Shown here in pieces: positions 1 to 8,254 of a DNA stretch of 64,000 nucleotides. Under the pieces are notes generated by a model. It was given only the letters and a program-made list of their open reading frames with translations. It did no database searches and was not told the DNA's origin. The stretch lies in the NCBI GenBank assembly GCA_026416455.1, contig JAOAFE010000008.1:1-64000 (forward strand), read 5' to 3'. Position 1 is the first letter of the stretch; the number at the start of each line of letters is the position of its first letter. A program made the translations under genes and the position numbers. Source of the DNA: Syntrophales bacterium (GTDB taxonomy: Bacteria; Desulfobacterota; Syntrophia; Syntrophales; UBA8958).

Positions 1-2
1 CT

Positions 3-815
3 CATCCACTGGCTGAGGCAAGGACATTGGCCCAGGCCCTGTATGAAATCGTCCATCCGGTTGCACCTTCTTTAATTCGATACACGGAAGCAACGCCATA
101 CGATCGTAATTTTCATCTAATTCCCCAGGAAGAGACGGATCCGACCCCATCCACGGGGGAAAATGTCAAGCTGATTTGGTCTACGCCGGAGGCGGACGAA
201 AGGCTCATCGCCTCTCTCCTCTTCCGTCAGAACGGACGGGATTATGGGGAATGTCTGCGCCTCGCTTTTAAGCTGCCGAAAGAGAAGAAAGAAGAAGTGG
301 TCAAAAATGCCCTCCGTTATCTTAAGCCCTACGACCAGGTGAGACGAGAATTCGAAATGATCGATCTGGTTTATGAACTGGTGGTGAGTGCAAGCTGCTT
401 TGCCCAGCTCAAGAGGCACCGCATGGCGACGATCTTGACTCAAGAGTACCATCCTTCCCTCGGGGTCACTGTGCCACCCAATTTGAGGGCGGCAGGTCTT
501 GAGGATGTCTTTTCAGAAATGATAAAGGAGACCGAAGAGGTCTTTTTCCGCGTGCGCCGCGAGGTGCCTTCGGCAGCTCCCTATATCCTAACCAACGGAC
601 ATCGCCGTCGCGTTCTTTTAAAAATAAACGCCCGTGAGCTTTATCACATCGCCAGATTGAGGGCTGATAAACATGCCCAATGGGATATCCGGCGTCTCAC
701 GGAGGAAATGATCGCCACCGCTAAAGCGGTAATGCCCATCACTTTAATGCTTGCCTGCGGGAGAGATGCGTTTCCCGAACTATACAATTCAATATTTTCA
801 GAGGAGGAATTTTAA
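3..815 (+). CDS. ThyX-like (FAD-dependent thymidylate synthase family) protein, 5' end outside window
   Basis: The reading frame is open to the left edge, so the N-terminus is missing; the TTG at 27 is only an internal codon. Counting from it, residues 201-223 carry the ThyX C-terminal signature (NARELYHIARLRADKHAQWD), typical of flavin-dependent thymidylate synthases that methylate dUMP using methylene-tetrahydrofolate and FAD. The family's RHRxxSxNxxSxR motif is degenerate here: RHRMATILTQEYH at about 130-142 keeps RHR but loses both serines, the Asn and the last Arg. This suggests the C-terminal half of a tandem ThyX protein, with an active copy perhaps upstream outside the window. The stop is followed directly by the thiolase ATG, so co-transcription is likely. 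Family assignment is fairly sure; catalytic competence is not. Confidence 0.72.
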   Translation, partial: HPLAEARTLAQALYEIVHPVAPSLIRYTEATPYDRNFHLIPQEETDPTPSTGENVKLIWSTPEADERLIASLLFRQNGRDYGECLRLAFKLPKEKKEEVVKNALRYLKPYDQVRREFEMIDLVYELVVSASCFAQLKRHRMATILTQEYHPSLGVTVPPNLRAAGLEDVFSEMIKETEEVFFRVRREVPSAAPYILTNGHRRRVLLKINARELYHIARLRADKHAQWDIRRLTEEMIATAKAVMPITLMLACGRDAFPELYNSIFSEEEF

Positions 816-2066
816 ATGAAAGAGGCAGTTATTGTATCGGCCTGTCGGACCGCTATCGGTAGCTTTGGAGGCTCCTTAAAGGATTTAAATTTGGCTCAAC
901 TGGGGGCCGTCGTCATGGAAGAAGCCATAAAAAGAGCAGGAATAGACCCCGCCATCATCGACGATGTTAAATTCGGTTGTTGCCGAGAGCCGAGCGATAG
1001 TTTGAATACCGCCCGTGTTTCTGCGCTCCTGGCTGGCATCCCTGAAACTGTACCCGCCGTCACTATTAATCGTGTTTGTATTTCCGGCATGGAGGCGGTG
1101 GTTTCCGGCTGGGCCATGATAAGGGCAGGGCTTGCCGATTGCGTTCTCGCGGGCGGCATGGAGCACATGTCTGGCATCTCTTATTCTATACCTACGGCGC
1201 GCTGGGGTAGCCGACTTCAGGATCAAGTTTTAGTTGACGACCTAATCCATGCCCTGCATGCGGGATCCCATATCATTCCCGGATTAGAGAAAGGGCCAGT
1301 TAAAGAGGGCCCCATCGTTGATATGTTTCGAGGAAAACCGTATATTATGGGAGTCACAGCCGAGCTGGTCGCATATAAGTATAACCTGTCCCGTGAAGAG
1401 ATAGATGAGGTGGCCCTAAGGAGCCACAACAACGCAGAGAGGGCTACCAAAGAGGGAGATTTCAAAGAAGAAATCGTGCCCGTCATGATACCCCAGAAAA
1501 AAGGTCAGCCGCCTAAAGTATTCGATAGAGACGAACATTTCCGCCCCGGTTTGACTATGGCGGATTTGGCTGCCCTTCCTCCCGCTTTTATCCCGAAAAT
1601 AGGAAAAGTAACGGCCGGTAATGCCTCGGGTATCAACGACGGCGCCAGTGCTATGGTCCTTATGTCGGCTGAGAAAGCCAAAGAATTGGGTATTAAGCCT
1701 CTGGCGAGAATAAAGGCGATTGGCAAAGGTGGATGTCACCCTTCGGTGATGGGATTGAGCCCCGTTCCTGCAGTTAGGGACCTATTACAAAGATCCGGTC
1801 TAAAACTCGAGGATTTCGAGCTAATTGAAGTTAACGAAGCCTTTGCCGCCCAGTATCTGGCCTGCGAAAGAGAATTGGGGCTGAACCGAGAAATCACTAA
1901 CGTCAACGGTTCAGGAGTAGGGCTGGGGCACCCGGTCGGATCCACAGGCTGTCGGATCATGGTGACCCTGATCCACGCCATGAAGAAAAGGGGAAAAACC
2001 TTAGGTCTTGCCACCCTATGTGGAGGTGGTGGAGTCTCTCTGGCCACCGCCATTGAAATGCTCTGA
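816..2066 (+). CDS. acetyl-CoA acetyltransferase (thiolase)
   Basis: A 416-residue thiolase-family enzyme, which joins or cleaves acyl-CoA and acetyl-CoA. All family landmarks are visible: the nucleophilic Cys at about 88 in NRVCISGMEA, the NEAFAAQ motif, the GLGHPVGSTG histidine motif, and the C-terminal catalytic Cys in LCGGGG. Length is normal for the family. A GAGGAGG ribosome-binding site sits seven bases before the ATG. The gene abuts the ThyX-like stop, and the next gene begins at or inside its 3' end, so it lies in a plus-strand operon. Whether it works in degradation or biosynthesis cannot be read from this context; no other beta-oxidation genes are adjacent. Confidence 0.9.
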   Translation: MKEAVIVSACRTAIGSFGGSLKDLNLAQLGAVVMEEAIKRAGIDPAIIDDVKFGCCREPSDSLNTARVSALLAGIPETVPAVTINRVCISGMEAVVSGWAMIRAGLADCVLAGGMEHMSGISYSIPTARWGSRLQDQVLVDDLIHALHAGSHIIPGLEKGPVKEGPIVDMFRGKPYIMGVTAELVAYKYNLSREEIDEVALRSHNNAERATKEGDFKEEIVPVMIPQKKGQPPKVFDRDEHFRPGLTMADLAALPPAFIPKIGKVTAGNASGINDGASAMVLMSAEKAKELGIKPLARIKAIGKGGCHPSVMGLSPVPAVRDLLQRSGLKLEDFELIEVNEAFAAQYLACERELGLNREITNVNGSGVGLGHPVGSTGCRIMVTLIHAMKKRGKTLGLATLCGGGGVSLATAIEML

Positions 2067-2070
2067 ACAA

Positions 2071-2814
2071 GTGGTTAAGAAGCGCCCCAAGATAGGCCTC
2101 AATACCTCTTTTAACGGCGAAGAGGCAACCGTACCTTACGGATACGTGAGGGCAGTCGTCGAAGCCGGGGGCATACCCCTTTTGGTGCCCCCGGTGGAAA
2201 ATAGATCATTGATGAGGGATTTGGTAGACGTTTTAGATGGTTTTCTCTTTATCGGTGGCAAAGATTATCATCCAAAGCATTACGGCGGACGTCCCCAGAC
2301 GGAAGAAGAACTTGTCCATCCCCTCCGCGATAGTTTTGACCTGGTTCTTGCCCGCTATATCTTAGAGGAAACGACCCTGCCCGTTTTCGGAATATGCGGT
2401 GGTATGCAGCTTTTGACCCTGGCTCAAGGTGGAAGACTCATTCAAAATATTCCGACAGATTGGCATCCACCTCAGGGCAATCCTCTAAACCATAAAGAAG
2501 GAATGCACGAAGTAAAAATCATGGCTGACTCGTTTCTTGCTCGCCTTCTGGGGTCCAAAAGTGAACTGTTAACAATAACAACTAACTCTTCGCATCACCA
2601 GGCCGTAGATCCACAAAAACCGGGGACTGGCTTCATCCCATCTGCCTTTGCAGCAGATGGAATTGTTGAAGCCATCGAACCAGACGTGGCGTCATCCTGG
2701 TCACGTAAGAAGCGCTTCATCCTTGGCGTCCAATGGCATCCGGAAAGAATGGAGTACGATCAGATTCAAAAGCTCCTGTTCCATCACTTCATTAATGCCG
2801 CCCATAGAACATGA
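2071..2814 (+). CDS. peptidase C26 / gamma-glutamyl-GABA hydrolase-like class I glutamine amidotransferase
   Basis: A class I glutamine amidotransferase-like hydrolase. Using the GTG at 2071 gives 247 residues with the triad Cys109 (GICGGMQLL), His223 and Glu225 (QWHPER). The N-terminus KKRPKIGLNTS matches the usual start of this family; a TTG start at 2008 would add 21 residues lying inside the thiolase gene and looks wrong. Relatives include PuuD, which releases GABA from gamma-glutamyl-GABA, and related gamma-glutamyl hydrolases. No putrescine pathway genes lie nearby, so the substrate is unknown. The 3' end overlaps the transporter ATG by four bases (ATGA), a sign of translational coupling. 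Confidence 0.8.
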   Translation: MVKKRPKIGLNTSFNGEEATVPYGYVRAVVEAGGIPLLVPPVENRSLMRDLVDVLDGFLFIGGKDYHPKHYGGRPQTEEELVHPLRDSFDLVLARYILEETTLPVFGICGGMQLLTLAQGGRLIQNIPTDWHPPQGNPLNHKEGMHEVKIMADSFLARLLGSKSELLTITTNSSHHQAVDPQKPGTGFIPSAFAADGIVEAIEPDVASSWSRKKRFILGVQWHPERMEYDQIQKLLFHHFINAAHRT

Positions 2815-4061
2815 AGACATATAGTCTTTTCCACCTCTACGTTAACCGACGGATGCTACTCATGCTCATCCTGGGCTTTTCCTCCGGTCTCCCCCTTACA
2901 CTAACGGGTTCAACACTTGCGGCCTGGCTTGTTTCATGCGGCGTTGACCTACCAACCATCGGCCTTTTTGCCCTCGTAGGGCTTCCCTACGCGGGGAAAT
3001 TTCTTTGGTCGCCCGTCATGGACCGTTTCGCGATTCCCTTTTTCGGACGTCGGCGGGGGTGGATCTTAGTTACCCAAATGGCCCTTTTCATAGCCATCTC
3101 TGCCCTGGGTTATTTGAATCCCGCCTATTTAATCGGTTCCACAGCTCTTTTAGCCATCATCATTGCTTTTCTCAGCGCAAGCCAAGATATAGCCCTCGAC
3201 GCCTATCGGACTGAATTCTTGAAGCCTGAAGAAAGGGGACCAGGTGCCGCCGTCTGGATTACGGGTTATCGCCTTGCCATCCTCACTGGAGGAGCACTGG
3301 CCTTGGTCTTGTCGGACCACCTGCCTTGGCGCCAGGTGTTTTTCATCGTCGCCCTTACTATGATTCCATGCGCCATCGCCGTTCTTTTGGCCCCAAATAC
3401 GTCATCGGACTTATCTTTCTCACCGCAACGACAACCTCTCATTGAGACCGTTGTTTCACCCTTCCGTGATATCTTAAACAGGCGCGGAGCCTTTGAGGTC
3501 CTGCTTTTCATCATCCTCTATAAAATTGGAGATGTAGCGGCTGCCCAAATGACCACCCCGTATCTCCTCGGGCATTTAGGTTACACGAGAACGGAATTGG
3601 GGATCATTCTTAAAGGATTCGGTATGTTTGCCACCATATTGGGAGGCATTGTGGGGGGAGGAATCTTGAATTACCTATCCCTCTCACGATCTCTTTTTTT
3701 ATTTGGCCTATTCCAAGCCCTCTCCACCTTCTCCTTTATCCTTTTAGAATTGACGGGGAAAAATGCTTTTGCTTTGAGCTTTGTCATCGGATTCGAAAAC
3801 TTTACCGGAGGTATGGGCACGGCTGCCTATATGACGCTACTTATGGCTTTGTGCAATACAAAATTCACCGCGACTCAATACGCCTTTTTAAGCAGTCTCA
3901 TGGCGATAAGCCGCTACTTAGTGGGAGCCCCTACGGGATTCATGGTTGCCTTCGTCGGTTGGGTATGGTTCTTCACCATCTGTACTGTCGCCGCCATACC
4001 GGCCCTTCTCTTGCTCCGTCATTTCGGCCGATGGGAAATAACGCGTTCCGAAGGAGAATAG
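2811..4061 (+). CDS. MFS permease, AmpG-like
   Basis: A 416-residue polytopic membrane protein of the major facilitator superfamily with about twelve hydrophobic segments. The N-terminal FSSGLPLTLTGSTLAAWL and the SASQDIALDAYRTE stretch resemble the AmpG subfamily, which in Enterobacteria imports anhydromuropeptides (GlcNAc-anhydroMurNAc-peptides) for cell-wall recycling; the same subfamily also includes other proton-driven permeases. Its ATG overlaps the preceding amidotransferase stop by four bases. Neighbouring a gamma-glutamyl-type hydrolase, it could import a peptide or amide that the hydrolase then cuts, but that is inference. No ampD, nagZ or ampC gene is nearby. Confidence 0.78.
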   Translation: MKTYSLFHLYVNRRMLLMLILGFSSGLPLTLTGSTLAAWLVSCGVDLPTIGLFALVGLPYAGKFLWSPVMDRFAIPFFGRRRGWILVTQMALFIAISALGYLNPAYLIGSTALLAIIIAFLSASQDIALDAYRTEFLKPEERGPGAAVWITGYRLAILTGGALALVLSDHLPWRQVFFIVALTMIPCAIAVLLAPNTSSDLSFSPQRQPLIETVVSPFRDILNRRGAFEVLLFIILYKIGDVAAAQMTTPYLLGHLGYTRTELGIILKGFGMFATILGGIVGGGILNYLSLSRSLFLFGLFQALSTFSFILLELTGKNAFALSFVIGFENFTGGMGTAAYMTLLMALCNTKFTATQYAFLSSLMAISRYLVGAPTGFMVAFVGWVWFFTICTVAAIPALLLLRHFGRWEITRSEGE

Positions 4062-4067
4062 GATTTG

Positions 4068-4682
4068 ATGCATTTATTGAGACGACTCTACGATTGGGTT
4101 TTACACTGGGCAGAGACTCCTTACGGAGGACCGGCACTTTTTTTTCTAGCCCTGGCCGAGGCCTCCGTTTTCCCCATTCCTCCCGACCCTCTCCTTATTG
4201 CTCTCGTTTTAGGCTCTCAACGAAAGGCTTTTCGGTTCGCCTCCATCTGTACTTTGGGCAGCGTTATGGGCGCTATCATAGGATACGCCATCGGCTATCT
4301 AGTCTGGTGGTCATCACCTGGACAATTTTCACCCGTGGCCTGGTTTTTCTTTCATCATATACCGGGCTTCTCCATCCCTCTCTTTGAAACGATACAAAAA
4401 CAATTTGAGGATTGGAACTTTTGGATAATTTTCACCGCCGGATTCACCCCGATCCCTTACAAGGTGTTCACCGTCGCCGGCGGTGCCTGCGCTATAAATT
4501 TTCCCATGTTTCTCTTCGCTTCCATCGTGAGTCGAGGGGCAAGGTTTTTTCTCGTAGCCGCCCTCATTTGGAAATTTGGCGCTCCCATCACCGCCTTTAT
4601 CGACCGCTACTTCAACTGGCTGGCCATTCTCTTCACCATCCTCCTTATCGGAGGATTTGTCATCATTCGCTATCTTTTATGA
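4068..4682 (+). CDS. YqaA/DedA-like (SNARE-associated domain) membrane protein
   Basis: A 204-residue inner-membrane protein of the YqaA branch of the DedA/VTT superfamily. Visible family features are the amphipathic entry ALAEASVFPIPPDPLLIAL and the re-entrant motif FTAGFTPIPYKVFTVAGGA with its conserved prolines, then a VSRGARFF segment and a final hydrophobic helix. DedA relatives take part in lipid or polyprenyl-phosphate movement; the exact role of YqaA is not established. An AAGGAG site lies before the start; ATG 4068 was chosen over TTG 4065. Last gene of the operon. Its last 20 bases overlap the converging cyclotransferase gene. Confidence 0.82.
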   Translation: MHLLRRLYDWVLHWAETPYGGPALFFLALAEASVFPIPPDPLLIALVLGSQRKAFRFASICTLGSVMGAIIGYAIGYLVWWSSPGQFSPVAWFFFHHIPGFSIPLFETIQKQFEDWNFWIIFTAGFTPIPYKVFTVAGGACAINFPMFLFASIVSRGARFFLVAALIWKFGAPITAFIDRYFNWLAILFTILLIGGFVIIRYLL

Positions 4683-5439
4683 GAATGACAAAAACTCGTG
4701 GCCAGAACTTGCCTGTAATAAAGATACGTTTGGTAGACGCATCATAGGCAATGCCGTTGGCTACGTCTACTTCTCTTTTGCCAAGCGTTGCAAGCAGGCT
4801 TTGCACCTGGAACTCACCCGTCACCCGCCCTGTCTCGGAATCGATGCGTACAATACGTGGTGTTGGCCACACGTTCGCGAAGATGTGGCCATCAATGTAT
4901 TCAAGTTCGTTTAAACCGTAAAGGGGCTTTCCTCCATCCTTTACGCTAATACGGCCAAGCTCTCGAAATTCTATGGGATGCCAGAACCGGATTGTATCTG
5001 TACCATCACTCACAATCAATCGCTTACCATCATGGGTAATTCCCCATCCTTCATGGTTGTAGCGAAATCGCTGCAACGGATGCAGAGTGTTTTTATCATA
5101 CACGAGACCGACCCCCGAACGCCAAGTTAATTGAATGATCTTATCACCCATGACGGTTACACCCTCACCAAACCATTCTTTGGGTAAATCGATCTTCTTT
5201 TTTAAGGCCCCAGAATGTGCCTCAACTACCCGAAGAGAAGATCTGCCGTATAGACCTGTGCCTTCGTAAAAAAATCCTTTTTCATAGTACAGGCCTTGCG
5301 TAAAGGCCGCCGGATCATGGGGGTATGACTCGATTAGACGGTAAAGTAGTTCCCTTTTGGTCTTTCCCTCCGCGGAATAGGTTAACTGTGAAAAAATAAT
5401 AAAAAAAGCACAAACCAAAATGCGGATCCCTATTACCAT
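4663..5439 (-). CDS. glutaminyl-peptide cyclotransferase (plant-type)
   Basis: A 258-residue secreted protein of the glutamine cyclotransferase family, the five-bladed beta-propeller type first known from papaya and also found in bacteria; it converts N-terminal glutamine of peptides to pyroglutamate. Typical stretches are HDPAAFTQGL, YEGTGLYGRSSLR, FGEGVTV, YNHEGWGITHDGK, VSDGTDTI, LNELEYIDG, NVWPTPRIVRID and NGIAYD. An N-terminal hydrophobic signal (about 1-22, ending TYSA) indicates export. ATG 5439 was chosen because GGAG lies six bases before it; TTG 5451 is the alternative. It is divergent from ftsH and overlaps the converging yqaA-like gene. Bacterial physiological substrates are largely unknown. 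Confidence 0.85.
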   Translation of the reverse strand: MVIGIRILVCAFFIIFSQLTYSAEGKTKRELLYRLIESYPHDPAAFTQGLYYEKGFFYEGTGLYGRSSLRVVEAHSGALKKKIDLPKEWFGEGVTVMGDKIIQLTWRSGVGLVYDKNTLHPLQRFRYNHEGWGITHDGKRLIVSDGTDTIRFWHPIEFRELGRISVKDGGKPLYGLNELEYIDGHIFANVWPTPRIVRIDSETGRVTGEFQVQSLLATLGKREVDVANGIAYDASTKRIFITGKFWPRVFVILIKDSE

Positions 5440-5454
5440 GACAAGCTCCAAATT

Positions 5455-5481
5455 GTGTTTGTAAACAAATCGTGTTTGTAA
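5455..5481. repeat. direct repeat GTGTTTGTAA x2 in divergent intergenic region
   Basis: Two identical copies of GTGTTTGTAA (5455-5464 and 5472-5481) start 17 bases apart in the short gap between the divergent cyclotransferase and ftsH genes. A TAATAT sequence at the end of the second copy could be a -10 element for ftsH. The arrangement could be a regulator-binding site, but no known consensus was recognised. Confidence 0.4.
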
Positions 5482-5500
5482 TATAGATAGAGTAATTCTT

Positions 5501-7291
5501 ATGGAAAAGCATCATAAATTTTCCCTCTGGTACGTTCTCATCGGTATCTGGGTGGTACTCATTATCCAGAGCTACATCTCGGCTTTGCTATCCATCCAGG
5601 TGATTCCCTACAGTCAATTTTTGACCTTGCTCAAAAGTGGTAAGATAACAGAAATAGCCATCTCGGCCAATCAAATCCAGGGAAAGATGAAAACCGACAG
5701 TGGAGAGATGAAGGCCTTCCGTACCATTCGCGTGGACCCGGAGCTTTCGTCTATGCTGGAAAAGTACCCAGTAGTATTCAAAGGAGAAATAGAATCAACC
5801 TTTCTCAAGGATCTCTTTTCCTGGTTATTTCCCATCTTACTCTTTTTTGGCGTCTGGTATCTCCTAATGAAAAGGTTCAACAGCAGGCAAGCGGGATTCT
5901 TGCAATTAGGTAAAAGCAAGGCCCGTATTTACATGCAAAATGAGCTCAACGTCACGTTCGATGACGTTGCGGGTGTAGATGAGGCCAAGCAAGAACTGGT
6001 TGAAATAATTGACTATCTGAAAAATCCAGAAAGGTTTGCTGCCCTTGGGGGGAGGATACCTAAAGGCATTCTCCTTGTGGGACCACCGGGCACGGGGAAA
6101 ACACTCCTTGCAAAGGCAGTAGCGGGCGAAAGCGGCGTACCTTTCTTCAGTATGAGTGGATCCGAATTCGTCGAAATGTTCGTAGGTATGGGGGCGGCGC
6201 GTGTGCGAGATCTATTCGAACAAGCGAAACAAAAGGCCCCTTGCATAATTTTCATCGACGAACTTGATGCCTTAGGAAAGGCAAGAGGATTTGGGGTAAC
6301 TTCTGGTCACGACGAAAGGGAACAGACTTTAAATCAATTGTTGGTCGAAATGGATGGGTTTGATTCTCGCACCGGGGTCATCATTATGGCCGCGACCAAC
6401 CGCCCGGAAATTCTGGACCCGGCACTGTTAAGACCGGGCCGATTCGATCGTCATGTCTTAGTAGATCGGCCGGATAAAAAGGGACGCATGGACATACTCC
6501 GGGTTCATCTGAAAAAAGTCAAGGTCGGGCCCGACGTGGACATTGAGAAGCTCGCGAATATGACCCCCGGTATGGTGGGAGCAGATCTGGCTAATCTTGT
6601 AAACGAAGCGGCTCTGCTCGCCGTAAGACACAACAAAAATCAAGTGGAGATGGCGGAATTTGAGGAAGCGGTGGAAAGAATAATTGCCGGTCTGGAAAAG
6701 AAGAATAGACTTATCAGTAGGGAGGAGCGAGAGATCGTGGCTTACCATGAGATGGGACACGCCCTCGTTGCTCTATCACTGCCGGGCACCGATCCGGTAC
6801 AAAAAATATCCATTATCCCCCGCGGGATTGCGGCCCTGGGTTACACCATGCAGGTCCCGACGGAAGATCGATTTCTCATGAAGAAAACGGAACTATTGAA
6901 TAAGATTGCCTCACTTCTGGGTGGTAGGGCAGCGGAAGAGATTATTTTCGGAGATATTTCCACTGGTGCCCACAACGATCTAGCCCGTGCAACCGACATT
7001 GCCCGGAGTATGATAAAAGAATATGGAATGAGTCATCAGCTAGGGCAAGTGTACTTTGCCGATGAAAAAAGGCCATACTTCTTAGAAGTGGGAGGAGGAC
7101 AAGCCAGGGGTGATTACAGTGAAGCCACAGCCGAATTAATTGACGCCGAGATACGAGAGATAATTGATGAACAATACAAACGGGCAAAAGATATCTTACT
7201 TGCCCGCAAGGATGCCTTAATCAAGGGAGCTCAACTACTCCTGGAGAAAGAAAAATTAGAGGGAGAAGAAATTCGTGCCCTCCTAAATTAG
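5501..7291 (+). CDS. ftsH: ATP-dependent zinc metalloprotease, FtsH family
   Basis: A 596-residue membrane-anchored AAA+ protease. Layout: hydrophobic segment at about 10-32, short periplasmic domain, second segment at about 105-122, AAA module from about 145 with Walker A GPPGTGKT (194-201) and Walker [13 protein letters not shown], second region of homology [19 protein letters not shown], then an M41 protease domain with the zinc site HEMGH at 416-420. It degrades membrane and short-lived cytosolic proteins. It departs from the usual FtsH text: HEMGH in place of HEAGH, and ALGKARG where ALGRHRG/VGRQRG is common, so it may be a second FtsH paralogue rather than the essential one. It is slightly shorter than E. 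coli FtsH because the C-terminal tail is brief. Confidence 0.92.
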   Translation: MEKHHKFSLWYVLIGIWVVLIIQSYISALLSIQVIPYSQFLTLLKSGKITEIAISANQIQGKMKTDSGEMKAFRTIRVDPELSSMLEKYPVVFKGEIESTFLKDLFSWLFPILLFFGVWYLLMKRFNSRQAGFLQLGKSKARIYMQNELNVTFDDVAGVDEAKQELVEIIDYLKNPERFAALGGRIPKGILLVGPPGTGKTLLAKAVAGESGVPFFSMSGSEFVEMFVGMGAARVRDLFEQAKQKAPCIIFIDELDALGKARGFGVTSGHDEREQTLNQLLVEMDGFDSRTGVIIMAATNRPEILDPALLRPGRFDRHVLVDRPDKKGRMDILRVHLKKVKVGPDVDIEKLANMTPGMVGADLANLVNEAALLAVRHNKNQVEMAEFEEAVERIIAGLEKKNRLISREEREIVAYHEMGHALVALSLPGTDPVQKISIIPRGIAALGYTMQVPTEDRFLMKKTELLNKIASLLGGRAAEEIIFGDISTGAHNDLARATDIARSMIKEYGMSHQLGQVYFADEKRPYFLEVGGGQARGDYSEATAELIDAEIREIIDEQYKRAKDILLARKDALIKGAQLLLEKEKLEGEEIRALLN

Positions 7292-7338
7292 ATGGATTGA
7301 AAGGCATAAAAACGACGATTCCCAAAAGCCAATTTCGT

Positions 7339-7382
7339 ATCGCTCACATCTTCATGTGGTTCTTACTTAAGGCGATTTTTTA
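7339..7382 (+). terminator. possible intrinsic terminator after ftsH
   Basis: ATCGC (7339-7343) and GCGAT (7372-7376) can pair around an inner CACAT/ATGTG hairpin, and the outer stem is followed directly by a run of Ts. The outer stem is only five pairs and the loop is long, so this is tentative. Confidence 0.4.
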
Positions 7383-7390
7383 ATTACTCC

Positions 7391-7419
7391 TTGACAACCA
7401 AGATCATTTAAGGTAGGAG
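7391..7419 (+). promoter_or_regulatory. candidate rpsT promoter
   Basis: A perfect -35 TTGACA (7391-7396) is followed after 17 bases by TAGGAG, a poor -10 match. It sits 60 bases before the rpsT start and after the likely ftsH terminator, as expected for an independently expressed ribosomal protein gene. Confidence 0.35.
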
Positions 7420-7454
7420 CACGTTTTACATTTTCGTAGGAGGATGATAAGAGA

Positions 7455-7733
7455 GTGGCTCACAGCAAATCGGCCATCAAAAGGGCTCGACAAAGCGAAA
7501 AAAGACGCTTGAGAAATAGAATTGTAAAAACAACCTTAAAGACAGCTATCAAAAAGGTGCTCTCCCATCTTGAGGAAAAAAACAGCGAAGAAGCAAAAGC
7601 GGCCCTCCAAGTGGCTATCTCTAAAATAAGCAAAGCCGCGGCCAAGGGAGTTATCCACAAGCGCAACGCGGCCCGAAAGATATCTCGACTTACCAAAAAG
7701 GTAAACACCCTTCTTCAGCCTACTTCAAGCTAA
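7455..7733 (+). CDS. rpsT: 30S ribosomal protein S20
   Basis: A 92-residue basic protein with the S20 signature: N-terminal MAHSKSAIKRARQSEKRR, then Lys/Arg/Ala-rich helices and NAARKISRLTKKVN near the C-terminus. S20 binds 16S rRNA early in small-subunit assembly. The start is GTG, as is common for rpsT, with AGGAGG about ten bases upstream. It converges on the lptE-like gene and the two share the four bases CTAA: the rpsT stop TAA (7731-7733) and the opposing stop TAG (7732-7730) overlap. Confidence 0.95.
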   Translation: MAHSKSAIKRARQSEKRRLRNRIVKTTLKTAIKKVLSHLEEKNSEEAKAALQVAISKISKAAAKGVIHKRNAARKISRLTKKVNTLLQPTSS

Positions 7734-8254
7734 AATTTAGTTGTCGCAGGTCGATAGATACGTTCACCCAGATCATGGGCGAGTTTTATGAGGGCAGCTC
7801 GTCGGGAGTCTTCTCTCCTGTTGGGGTCGGCGACGGAATATTCTTGTTCACCAGTCATATTCTTCTCCTCCCAGATTATGCGCCCCGTTCTACGATCCTT
7901 CAAGGTCACTTCCATGCTCACATGCACCTTTTCCTCCGCCGCCAGATTGCCAGACCGATAGGAGACAGGCAGTGTATGCATCAAGCGAATCTTCCCCTCC
8001 AACGTTAGATCAGCCTCTTCCTCACGGGTAACGACTCTAAACCTCGTGGCCTTGATAAACCAGTCAACAAGGGCATTCCTCAAAAAGTTGTGTAGGTAAG
8101 CTTCTCTCGTTCTATTTTCAAATGGGGCCACATAAATAGACAAAACTACGTCTTTCGAATTCACCTCCCCCGTACCGAATTGATACCCGCAGCCCACGAT
8201 GATGGCGAGAACCGTCCCCACCAAGGTAATAGAAAATAATATTCTATGCATCAA
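7730..8254 (-). CDS. lptE: LptE-like lipoprotein (LPS assembly)
   Basis: A 174-residue predicted lipoprotein: a hydrophobic signal peptide ends in IIVGC, a lipobox with Cys at about 22, followed by the GYQFGTG segment typical of LptE (RlpB). The body contains [20 protein letters not shown] and [14 protein letters not shown], the usual LptE features. In Gram-negative bacteria LptE plugs the LptD barrel that inserts lipopolysaccharide into the outer membrane. It follows leuS with a four-base overlap; the leuS-lptE order is common in Proteobacteria, which supports the name despite the low sequence conservation of LptE proteins. Its stop overlaps that of the converging rpsT. Confidence 0.82.
   Translation of the reverse strand: MMHRILFSITLVGTVLAIIVGCGYQFGTGEVNSKDVVLSIYVAPFENRTREAYLHNFLRNALVDWFIKATRFRVVTREEEADLTLEGKIRLMHTLPVSYRSGNLAAEEKVHVSMEVTLKDRRTGRIIWEEKNMTGEQEYSVADPNRREDSRRAALIKLAHDLGERIYRPATTKF

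Noticed and set aside
3851-4387. A 178-residue plus-strand frame overlapping the MFS and YqaA-like genes
   Set aside because: It is a shadow frame of two clear membrane proteins with Arg/Ser/His-rich composition and no family match.
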